DNA of 50,190 nucleotides from Lachnospiraceae bacterium (GTDB lineage: Bacteria > Bacillota > Clostridia > Lachnospirales > Lachnospiraceae), in assembly GCA_024403515.1 (NCBI GenBank), contig JAKSRS010000015.1, positions 1 through 50,190 of the forward strand. The letters run 5' to 3'. The position numbers and the translations under genes are program-made. This document shows, one piece after another, positions 1-6,867 of the stretch; the first letter of the stretch is position 1; every line of letters starts with the position of its first letter. Under the pieces are notes generated by a model. The model worked only from the letters and a program-made list of their open reading frames with translations, had not been told where the DNA came from and made no database searches.

Positions 1-51
1 ATATACGGAACGGCATATGATAGCAGTTCATTTATGTATCAGCAGTTTTAG
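1..51 (+). CDS. 3' end of an upstream gene (partial)
   Basis: Frame 1 is open from the window edge to a TAG at 49-51 and encodes 16 residues ending in SSFMYQQF. The stop lies 14 bases before the ATG of the acyl-adenylating ligase, a spacing usual within an operon, so this is probably the preceding gene of the same cluster. Frame 2 is also open, to a TGA at 56-58, so the frame choice is not certain. Too little is visible to suggest a function. Confidence 0.4.
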   Translation: MYGTAYDSSSFMYQQF

Positions 52-65
52 GGAGTGATTTAAGG

Positions 66-1469
66 ATGTTTTTTGAAATAAAATCAAGCGACAGGTTAGC
101 AGTTATAACCTCTAATGGCGAGAAGATTACGTATGCAGAACTTTCTGAATATGTAAATAAGAGTAGTGAAAAACTTGAATCAAGAAAACTTGCATTTGTG
201 CTTTGCGAGAATAGCCCTGCGAGTCTTATCAGTTACCTTGTTTGCTTAAATAAGAGAATAGTTCCGCTTCTTATCGACAAGAAAATTGATAAAGATTTAC
301 TTGAAAATTTACTCAAAACATACGATCCTGATTATCTTTTTGTACCTGAAATTAAAGCAGAGGAGTTTAAGGGTAAGTACGAACTTTTAGATTGTATTTT
401 GAATTATAATCTGATGAATAATAAGCAACCCGGCGATACAAGATTATATGAGAATCTTGCTTTACTTCTTACAACTTCAGGGTCAACAGGTAGTCCAAAA
501 CTTGTAAGACAAAGCTACGTCAACATTCAGTCTAATGCCGAAGCTATATGCAAGTATCTTAATCTTACAGAAGATGAAAGGCCGGTCACAACCCTTCCTA
601 TGAATTATACATATGGCTTATCAATTATTAATAGTCATCTTCAGGCTGGTGCAACTATATTAATGACTGATTTGCCGATGAATATGAAACCTTTTTGGAA
701 TTTTGTAAATAACGAATCAGCAACATCATTTGGTGGTGTTCCTTTTACATATGAAATGCTAAAGAAGGTTGGGTTCTTTAAAATGAAAGTGCCTTCAATC
801 AGATATATGACACAGGCCGGTGGTAAACTCAGTCCTTTGTTACATAAGGAGTTTGCAACATGGGCATTTGAAAATGATAAAGAATTTATTGTAATGTACG
901 GCCAAACTGAGGCTACTGCAAGAATGGCATATCTTCCGGCAGATAAAAGCCTTGAGAAGTATGGAAGCGTAGGGATTGCGATTCCGGGCGGCAAGTTTTC
1001 TATTATTGATGTTGATGGTAATGAAATTACTGAAGCTTTCAAGGATGGAGAACTTGTTTATAAAGGAGATAATGTTACTCTTGGTTATGCAGAGTGTAAA
1101 GAAGATCTTACTAAGGGTGATGAAAGAGGCGGTATATTAGAAACCGGTGATATGGCTAAGTTTGATTCGGACGGATTCTATTATATTGTTGGTCGAAAGA
1201 AAAGATTTTTGAAAGTTTTTGGAAACAGAGTAAATCTTGATGAAGTCGATAGAATAGTTAAAGAGTATTTTGAGAATATTGATTGTACATCGGCTGGAGA
1301 AGATGATCATCTTATAATGTTTATAACTGATGAGACAAAACTTTCTGAAGTAAGACGATGGCTTGCATCTACAACTCATTTGAGCGAGTCGGCATTTGAA
1401 GTCCGTTTTATAGAAAGCATACCAAGAAATGAGGCTGGTAAAGTTCTTTATAAAGATCTTCCAGTCTGA
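66..1469 (+). CDS. Acyl-adenylating ligase (AMP-binding, ANL superfamily)
   Basis: This 467-residue protein should activate a carboxylic or amino acid with ATP and load it on a phosphopantetheine carrier. The ANL core motifs are present: P-loop TTSGSTGSPK at 136-145, YGQTEATARM at 278-287, TGD at 360-362, the GRKKRFLKVFGNR hinge at about 376-388 and the C-terminal catalytic lysine in NEAGK (K459). It is slightly shorter than a typical 500-residue ligase such as DltA. A GGGAGTGA site lies just upstream of the ATG. The next gene encodes an acyl carrier protein, so ACP rather than CoA is the likely acceptor. The substrate cannot be read from the sequence. It could be amino acid activating (DltA-like) or fatty or aryl acid activating. 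The family call is firm; the pathway is inference. Confidence 0.9.
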   Translation: MFFEIKSSDRLAVITSNGEKITYAELSEYVNKSSEKLESRKLAFVLCENSPASLISYLVCLNKRIVPLLIDKKIDKDLLENLLKTYDPDYLFVPEIKAEEFKGKYELLDCILNYNLMNNKQPGDTRLYENLALLLTTSGSTGSPKLVRQSYVNIQSNAEAICKYLNLTEDERPVTTLPMNYTYGLSIINSHLQAGATILMTDLPMNMKPFWNFVNNESATSFGGVPFTYEMLKKVGFFKMKVPSIRYMTQAGGKLSPLLHKEFATWAFENDKEFIVMYGQTEATARMAYLPADKSLEKYGSVGIAIPGGKFSIIDVDGNEITEAFKDGELVYKGDNVTLGYAECKEDLTKGDERGGILETGDMAKFDSDGFYYIVGRKKRFLKVFGNRVNLDEVDRIVKEYFENIDCTSAGEDDHLIMFITDETKLSEVRRWLASTTHLSESAFEVRFIESIPRNEAGKVLYKDLPV

Positions 1470-1508
1470 TATAATGTAATAGATTATAAATGCGAAATGG
1501 AGAATAGT

Positions 1509-1733
1509 ATGGAAAAGATTATTGATATTTTAAATGGCTTAAAAAGTGGAATTGATTTTGAGACAGCTCAGGGCATTGTTACTGATAAAATCTTAGATTC
1601 TATCGATATTACAAGTTTGATTGCTCAATTAGAAGAAGCATTTGATATTGAAATCGGTATGGAATACATGGAAAATGAAAATTTTGATTCCGTAGAGGCT
1701 ATTTGGGAGATGGTTCAGGAGTTACAGGACTAA
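1509..1733 (+). CDS. Acyl carrier protein
   Basis: A small acidic protein of 74 residues with the length and helical pattern of an ACP or peptidyl carrier protein. The phosphopantetheine serine is in DSID (S31), with the expected hydrophobic residues around it. I start it at the ATG at 1509 because GGAG at 1499-1502 sits six bases upstream. The in-frame ATG at 1497 overlaps that ribosome site and has none of its own. It lies 39 bases after the ligase and overlaps the hydrolase by one base (TAATG), so the genes are co-transcribed. It is probably the dedicated carrier of the neighbouring ligase rather than the housekeeping AcpP, since no fab genes are nearby. Confidence 0.88.
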   Translation: MEKIIDILNGLKSGIDFETAQGIVTDKILDSIDITSLIAQLEEAFDIEIGMEYMENENFDSVEAIWEMVQELQD

Positions 1734-2503
1734 TGCAGAATAATAGATGCAAAGAAATGCAACCATTACTATTGATTCATGGAATTATTAGTGATGGTTC
1801 TTTTTTTGATAAAATAAAAGAAGAATTATGTGATGAGTTTGAAGTATTTACATACGACAGAATTGGGTACGGTAACAGTTCTTTTGACTATAAAGAAGCA
1901 AAGGATGAATATACGGTATCCAGTCAGGCGGATCAGGCGTATAATGTTATAAAAGATCTGAGGCGCCCTGCATGGATTGTCGGAAACAGTGCTGGCGGAC
2001 TTATTGCAATTGAACTTGCTCTTAAATATCCGAATGCTGTTGCGGGGATGATTTTACTAGAGCCGTCACTGGCATTTGATGAAAAAACCACAGATGAACT
2101 GATAGAATGGAACCGACTACTTAATTCTTTTAAGAATGAAAAACGGATAAAGAAGGCATTGCCGGCGTTTTCAGAGGTTATTGGGAATACTGACAATCAT
2201 GAACCCACAAGCCTTTTAGAGATGAAAAAGACCTATAAAAACCTGGAAAATTTCATGTACGGTGAATTAAATGATATACAGAATTATCGCCCGAGTTTAA
2301 GTCAATTAAAGCAGATTGATTTTCCGGTTTATATAGGAATATCTCAAGACGGTGCAGGCTCAATTTTTGCAAGAAGTTCTATAGAGAGTTCTTATAAGAT
2401 TGAGTGGCCTATAGTATATTTTCCGGGCTATCATAACACTTTAAAAGATTATCCCAAAGAAGGCGCAGCTATAATTAAAAATATAATTATGGATAAGGAA
2501 TAA
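1733..2503 (+). CDS. Alpha/beta hydrolase (thioesterase-like)
   Basis: A 256-residue alpha/beta-hydrolase-fold protein. Visible are the oxyanion-loop segment LLLIHG (12-17), the YDRIGYGNS strand/turn (41-49) usual in this fold, the nucleophile elbow GNSAGG with S86, and a late histidine in YHNT (H234) as the likely catalytic base. I start at the ATG at 1733, which overlaps the ACP stop (TAATG), with AGGAG at 1717-1721; a TTG at 1703 is in frame but less likely. There is no signal peptide, so it acts in the cytoplasm. Directly behind an ACP it may hydrolyse acyl-ACP as an editing or releasing thioesterase, but esterase or peptidase activity cannot be excluded. Confidence 0.82.
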   Translation: MQNNRCKEMQPLLLIHGIISDGSFFDKIKEELCDEFEVFTYDRIGYGNSSFDYKEAKDEYTVSSQADQAYNVIKDLRRPAWIVGNSAGGLIAIELALKYPNAVAGMILLEPSLAFDEKTTDELIEWNRLLNSFKNEKRIKKALPAFSEVIGNTDNHEPTSLLEMKKTYKNLENFMYGELNDIQNYRPSLSQLKQIDFPVYIGISQDGAGSIFARSSIESSYKIEWPIVYFPGYHNTLKDYPKEGAAIIKNIIMDKE

Positions 2504-2506
2504 AAA

Positions 2507-3511
2507 ATGGCTGAACGAAATTATAAATATGACAATATGAAATTTTTCTTGATTTTATGTGTTGTTATTGGACACTTGGTGACTCAACATTTTTCCAAAG
2601 AATTATATCCATCAATGATGTATGGCTGGATATATTTATTTCATATGCCTGCTTTTATTTTTATTTCAGGCTTATTTTCAAAAAAGATTGTAGATAACAA
2701 ATGTTACGATAGAATAGTTCCTTATGTAATTCTCTATATAATGATGGAATCTTTTACTTTTTTTGCAGACAAACTTAGAGGTAAAGGCACGGGCTCACTT
2801 AATTTTTTGTCAGAGGATGGAGTTCCATGGTTTGCGTTAGCGCTATTATGGTGGTATCTTGTTACAATACTTGTCAGAAAAGTACATCCTTTATACATAC
2901 TTTTTGTTTCTGTTTGTTTGGCAGTTATTGCAGGATATACGACTGAAATAGGGCCTTTTTTAGCGTTAAGAAGAAGTGTTATATTTTATCCATTTTTCTA
3001 TGTGGGATATATTCTGCCAGTTGATAAATTGGCGCGGGTCTATAAAAACATATATGTTAGGATTTTTTCAGTTATTTGTATATTGGGTTCTCTTGCTTTA
3101 GCGGTTTTTGGAACTGACTTCTTGCTAAATTGGATACCACTTTTCAGAGGAAGATATCTATTTTCTGAAATTGAAACAGGCTTACCGACAGTTACTGGCC
3201 CTCTGTGGAGAATTGCGATGTACATGATTTCATTTCTTTTGACAATTGCGATTTTGACTGTTATTCCCGGAATCAAAATACCAGTTATTTCCAGAGTTGG
3301 AAGTAAAACTTTATCTATTTATTTTTTTCATATTAGTGTTATGAAATTATTGTATGCTTTTATTCCTCAGTATAAAAGATGGCTTAAGGGAGGGCATTCA
3401 ACAATAAAGATAATTATTGCTTCATTTGTTATTACCCTGATATTATCAACACCCATATTTGACTGGCCGATTAGAAAGATAATGAAGGTGCCCAAAAGAA
3501 AAGAACAGTAA
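2507..3511 (+). CDS. Acyltransferase-3 family membrane protein
   Basis: A 334-residue integral membrane protein with about ten hydrophobic segments. Its first helix contains the DNMKFFLI...VVIGH pattern of the acyltransferase-3 (OafA/fucose acetylase) family, with the family histidine at H23. These enzymes move acyl groups onto sugars or envelope polymers across the membrane. It begins three bases after the hydrolase, with AAGGA seven bases before the ATG, and closes the operon ahead of a strong terminator. By context it could take the acyl group from the carrier protein to a cell-surface acceptor, which would make the operon functionally similar to dlt although the membrane enzyme is not an MBOAT. 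The acceptor and donor are inference. Confidence 0.85.
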   Translation: MAERNYKYDNMKFFLILCVVIGHLVTQHFSKELYPSMMYGWIYLFHMPAFIFISGLFSKKIVDNKCYDRIVPYVILYIMMESFTFFADKLRGKGTGSLNFLSEDGVPWFALALLWWYLVTILVRKVHPLYILFVSVCLAVIAGYTTEIGPFLALRRSVIFYPFFYVGYILPVDKLARVYKNIYVRIFSVICILGSLALAVFGTDFLLNWIPLFRGRYLFSEIETGLPTVTGPLWRIAMYMISFLLTIAILTVIPGIKIPVISRVGSKTLSIYFFHISVMKLLYAFIPQYKRWLKGGHSTIKIIIASFVITLILSTPIFDWPIRKIMKVPKRKEQ

Positions 3512-3530
3512 ATAGAAAAGACATATAAAA

Positions 3531-3569
3531 AGAACAATAAAAAAGAATAATAAAAAAGAATAATAAAAA
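3531..3569. repeat. Three tandem copies of a 13-bp A-rich unit
   Basis: The unit AGAAYAATAAAAA occurs three times head to tail (3531, 3544, 3557) between the acyltransferase stop and the terminator stem. Copies two and three are identical. It is a short local duplication, and its A-rich end forms the A-tract used by the minus-strand side of the terminator. Confidence 0.8.
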
Positions 3570-3632
3570 AGATAGCCTTTTGATTAAAAACTCTTTATGT
3601 AAGAGTAATCATATCATCAGGCTATCTTTTTA
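3565..3632. terminator. Bidirectional intrinsic terminator
   Basis: AAAAAGATAGCCT at 3566-3578 pairs with AGGCTATCTTTTT at 3619-3631 across a 40-base loop. The stem has A-rich and T-rich flanks, so it can stop the acyl-transfer operon from the left and the minus-strand gene from the right. Confidence 0.8.
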
Positions 3633-3646
3633 TTTATAGTTTAACT

Positions 3647-4060
3647 TTATTTTCCGTTTGTGTAATCTCTACCGTGTTTACCATTAGGATTTACGAAAAT
3701 TGTCTTCATAACCAAAGCACCGCCTCCAAAGAGGAGAATGAAGATTATGATGGTCACGAAAAGTGACTGGGTGTTCCAGTAGAGTCTTAAATTCATTATT
3801 ACATTAACGATTATAAGAACAATACTTAAAAAGAAACATGTCTTGGAAACCTTATTGTAGCTAAAGAAAATGTAAATAATGCTGGCAATAAGAGGAAGGA
3901 AGATAAGTCCATCCATTCGGTGTCCAAACATTGAGAATGTAAAAATGTTAGCAGTTGTAACTTCAACATTCTGCATAAATAAGTAGAGTCCTACAACGAG
4001 CATTACAAGCCCAATAAAAAATGTAACAATGTCGTTTTGAACTTTTGATTTGTTAAACAT
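3647..4060 (-). CDS. Small four-helix membrane protein, unknown function
   Basis: This 137-residue protein has about four hydrophobic segments (roughly residues 12-30, 48-66, 72-90 and 97-118), a short basic N-terminus and a charged C-terminal tail NPNGKHGRDYTNGK. I recognise no catalytic motif. The start is set at the ATG at 4060 because GGGAGG lies nine bases upstream; a GTG two codons earlier is only three bases from that site. It is downstream of the glycosidase-like gene on the same strand, 55 bases away, and may share its transcript. Function unknown. Confidence 0.7.
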   Translation of the reverse strand: MFNKSKVQNDIVTFFIGLVMLVVGLYLFMQNVEVTTANIFTFSMFGHRMDGLIFLPLIASIIYIFFSYNKVSKTCFFLSIVLIIVNVIMNLRLYWNTQSLFVTIIIFILLFGGGALVMKTIFVNPNGKHGRDYTNGK

Positions 4061-4115
4061 ACACACATACCTCCCAAGTATAGTAAATCAAATATATCAT
4101 TATTGTTGTATTTCA

Positions 4116-5642
4116 TCAACCAACTATTTTCTTTCGAATACGAACAGCTATGTAAGGCTTTCCGGGAAGTTCAACTGAGAACTTTCCGCTAAAGGTTCCG
4201 GCCTTTTTAATAGTCATATTCCATGTATCGATGATTTCTACTTCATATTCATTTCCATCGATGAAATTAAAGTCTTTTAATGCCGGCTGATTAAAAGAGT
4301 AGTAGGCAATATAGTAACCGGTTTTATCAGCAAGTTCATCGTCTTCAGGAATGCAGCTGGGGCAGTCCCAGTCCCAGTTAGTGGGTTTCACGCCAATTCC
4401 TGGTGTTTCATTCATTATTTTCAAAAGAAACTTAACGCGCTTCCAGCTTTCGCCCTTTAAGTCTCCACCATGAGACCACCAAAGGATACCGTCTTTAGGA
4501 AGATAGGTTTCACCGTGACCGGGGTAACCGCCACGTGTAAAGCCTTCCCAGAATCTTCGAACCATTTCCTGACCACTAATATTTCCCCATCCGGGCTGAA
4601 TGTTGCCTTCGTAGGCAATTTCATCTAAAACAACAGGTTTATTATATGTAGCTCTTAGAGTATCTGTTTCTTCAGCTGTTTTGTATAAGTCTGTTCTTTG
4701 GAAAGAAACGTGAGTAATCCAGTCTTCGTTGTGGTCATATAATTTAAAGCAGTTGTGAATGCTTCTTAAATGATTGTAAGGATCTTCGGTTTTAAAGATA
4801 GTACCGATGTTTTTCCAATCATCCAAGGTCTTTTCCTTTAAAATGTCATACTCATTAGCCATAGACCACCAGACATTTGAAAATGCGGAAAGTCTGGCGA
4901 TTAAGTATCTTACATAACGCTCATCATTTTCACGTCCCATAACTGAAAAGCCCCATCTGTCGTAAGGATGGAAGACTATAATATCAGCTTCAATTCCAAG
5001 CTTTTTAAGTTCGTGAATGCACTTTTCTATATGGTCGAAGTGTTCACCGTTAAATCTTGTAAAATCCCAGTGATTACCTTCGGTGTGCTCGTTATATTCC
5101 ATAAAGTTGTCTTTATTAATTGCAACAGAATCAACAGGTGTTCCTATGAAAGGATATGAGCGCGGTTCTTTGGTGTTATACAAATAGTGCTTGGGAAAAA
5201 TGCAGAATCTGATTTTATTAAAGCCTGACTTTTTAAGTGAATGCAGAGTCTTATCGATTGATTTATCATCCATAAGTTCCCAAACGTAGCAGGTAGTACC
5301 CACACTATAATAAGGTGTCCCGTCAGCATATTTGAAATGATATTTTCCGCACACGCTGACCGGTCCGTGATTGTTCTTATCAGCTTTCTTAACATCAAAT
5401 GTTCCGCTGTATTTTTCTTTTGAAAAAGATCCTTCTATGTCAAAAGAATATTTTCCGACAAAAGAAGGCATAAATCTGACAACATAATTTCCCTTACCAT
5501 CATAAAAGCCGGTTACAGTCTTACTTTCATGCTCACCGGTGAATGTTCCCTTAATGTAATAATCTGTAAATGGATTTCCATCAAGATTACCCTTAAAACT
5601 AAGTTCGACATAGTCGTAACACTTAACTGCTTTAACTTTCAT
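4116..5642 (-). CDS. Clan GH-A glycoside hydrolase-like protein (DUF5060/DUF4038/DUF5605)
   Basis: 508 residues. The N-terminal 85 or so form a beta-sandwich like DUF5060. A TIM-barrel region (about 95-425) of the DUF4038 type follows, then a C-terminal beta domain like DUF5605. Two clan GH-A catalytic acids are visible: the general acid/base in WWSMANEYD (E264) and the nucleophile in KPVVLDEIAYEG (E341). Related DUF4038 proteins cleave plant side-chain sugars, including family GH140 apiosidases, but the exact substrate cannot be read here. There is no signal peptide, so it probably works in the cytoplasm on imported oligosaccharides. GGGAGG precedes the ATG by six bases. No sugar transporter lies beside it. 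Enzyme class is confident, substrate unknown. Confidence 0.83.
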   Translation of the reverse strand: MKVKAVKCYDYVELSFKGNLDGNPFTDYYIKGTFTGEHESKTVTGFYDGKGNYVVRFMPSFVGKYSFDIEGSFSKEKYSGTFDVKKADKNNHGPVSVCGKYHFKYADGTPYYSVGTTCYVWELMDDKSIDKTLHSLKKSGFNKIRFCIFPKHYLYNTKEPRSYPFIGTPVDSVAINKDNFMEYNEHTEGNHWDFTRFNGEHFDHIEKCIHELKKLGIEADIIVFHPYDRWGFSVMGRENDERYVRYLIARLSAFSNVWWSMANEYDILKEKTLDDWKNIGTIFKTEDPYNHLRSIHNCFKLYDHNEDWITHVSFQRTDLYKTAEETDTLRATYNKPVVLDEIAYEGNIQPGWGNISGQEMVRRFWEGFTRGGYPGHGETYLPKDGILWWSHGGDLKGESWKRVKFLLKIMNETPGIGVKPTNWDWDCPSCIPEDDELADKTGYYIAYYSFNQPALKDFNFIDGNEYEVEIIDTWNMTIKKAGTFSGKFSVELPGKPYIAVRIRKKIVG

Positions 5643-5694
5643 AATAAACCTCCCATAGAAAAATCTTCTTAAAGAAAATTATACTACATATATA

Positions 5695-6429
5695 TTAATT
5701 ATTTTTCCTATATTCACTAGGAAGCATTCCAAATGTTTCCTTAAATGCCGAAGAAAACTTACTCTGGCTTTCGTAACCGACATTTCTTGAAATCTCATTT
5801 AAACTTAAATCTGTAGAAGTTAAGAGGGTAGAGGCGTATTCCATGCGGTGCTCCTTTATATGAGAAGCAATGGAATCACCATAGGTCTCTTTAAATAGAG
5901 ACTTTAATGTAGTTGGATTCATAAGGAATTTTCTGGATAATTCTTCTATAGTAATTCTTTCATCCAAATGGTTAGTAAGATAATCATGAACCTTATGGAT
6001 GTTTAAAATCTGTTCCTGAGAAGAAGATATATTGTTTTCATATTCCTCGTGAGATTTCAAAATATCATCCAAACAGGAGATTTCCATGACCTGTTCAATC
6101 ATCTGATGCATTAGTTGACTTTGTTTGTTATCACTTGCCTTGTAATAAACTTCTTTACCGGATCTTGTGGATGAGATAAGCTTACAGTTTTTTAAAACCC
6201 TAAGGTGATGAGAAACAGCAGGTGAACTCATATCAAGTAAAGCTGCTATATCAGCAACACATTCTTCACAGTGACATAAAAGCCAGAAGATACGGACTCT
6301 TGTCGAATCGCCTAGCTGTTTAAAAACCTCTGATACAGTTTCGAAATCTTCAACTTTATTAAGTTGAAGGCTTAAATGCTCGATTTCTCTGCCTTGTGTA
6401 TGATGGTGAGGTATTTTTCCTGTATGCAT
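5695..6429 (-). CDS. ArsR-AraC fusion metalloregulator
   Basis: 244 residues combining two DNA-binding domains. Residues about 30-115 are an ArsR/SmtB winged helix with FKQLGDSTRVRIF, the cysteine-bearing LLCHCEECVADI segment at the usual metal-site helix, and the recognition helix SSPAVSHHLRVLK. Residues about 145-242 are an AraC-type double helix-turn-helix ending in GMLPSEYRKN. The N-terminus is histidine rich (HHH). The gene is divergent from the HMA/P-type ATPase pair, so it probably senses Cd, Zn, Pb or a similar ion and controls those genes. Classic ArsR proteins are about 100 residues and repress. The added AraC domain suggests extra DNA contacts or activation. GAAGG lies upstream of the chosen ATG. 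Confidence 0.88.
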   Translation of the reverse strand: MHTGKIPHHHTQGREIEHLSLQLNKVEDFETVSEVFKQLGDSTRVRIFWLLCHCEECVADIAALLDMSSPAVSHHLRVLKNCKLISSTRSGKEVYYKASDNKQSQLMHQMIEQVMEISCLDDILKSHEEYENNISSSQEQILNIHKVHDYLTNHLDERITIEELSRKFLMNPTTLKSLFKETYGDSIASHIKEHRMEYASTLLTSTDLSLNEISRNVGYESQSKFSSAFKETFGMLPSEYRKNN

Positions 6430-6516
6430 CGCAGACCTTCTTTCTCCATTTTGGAAATGGTTTTATCCCTTTTGGCAGTTAATGCTTTAAAGGTATTGCA
6501 TTTGTTTCTTGAAAAA

Positions 6517-6558
6517 ATTATACTTCGGTTGTAACGATTAAACAAGTACTTAATTGTT
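6517..6558 (-). promoter_or_regulatory. Minus-strand promoter with overlapping dyad, ArsR-AraC gene
   Basis: On the minus strand TTGTTT (6540-6545) and a perfect TATAAT (6517-6522) are separated by 17 bases. The -35 overlaps an imperfect dyad, AACAA-N8-TTGTT, at 6541-6558, between the divergent regulator and the HMA gene. This is a good position for an operator that governs both directions. Binding is inferred. Confidence 0.5.
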
Positions 6559-6590
6559 GAACGAAACTAACATTCAAGGAGATTATTAAA

Positions 6591-6809
6591 ATGAAAAAAA
6601 CTTACAAGATTGAAGTAGACTGTGCTAACTGTGCAAACCTTATGGAAGAAACAAGCAACAAGGTTGAAGGCGTAAATAAGGCAACTGTAAACTTTATGGC
6701 ACAGAAGATGATTGTTGAATTCGATGATGATGCAGATGTAGATGCAATCATGAAGAACGTTTTAAAGGCTTGCAAGAAGGTTGAGCCTGATTGTGAAATC
6801 GAATTATAA
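6591..6809 (+). CDS. Free HMA-domain metal-binding protein
   Basis: A 72-residue heavy-metal-associated domain with the ferredoxin-like pattern and the metal-binding CxxC in DCANCAN (cysteines 13 and 16). CopZ-like chaperones and the N-terminal domains of CadA/ZntA have this fold. The next gene is a P1B ATPase that lacks its own N-terminal HMA domain, so this protein probably supplies that domain in trans. AAGGAG lies upstream of the ATG. The many acidic residues near the C-terminus (FDDDADVD) differ from a typical copper chaperone and fit a divalent ion. The pairing is inferred from order and from the missing domain. Confidence 0.87.
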   Translation: MKKTYKIEVDCANCANLMEETSNKVEGVNKATVNFMAQKMIVEFDDDADVDAIMKNVLKACKKVEPDCEIEL

Positions 6810-6824
6810 TATTTGATTAAAAAT

Positions 6825-6840
6825 AATGCCTAAAGGCATT
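6825..6840 (+). other. Small intergenic hairpin between HMA and ATPase genes
   Basis: AATGCC-TAAA-GGCATT forms a perfect six-pair stem with a four-base loop. There is no T-tract, so it is unlikely to terminate. It may stabilise the upstream short mRNA and help make more chaperone than pump. Confidence 0.45.
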
Positions 6841-6867
6841 TACTATGAGAATTTTGAGGTGATTTAG

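Noticed and set aside
3531..3569. Possible phase-variable repeat
   Set aside because: The three 13-base units lie after a stop codon and before a terminator, not in a promoter or coding start, so a change in copy number has no obvious effect.
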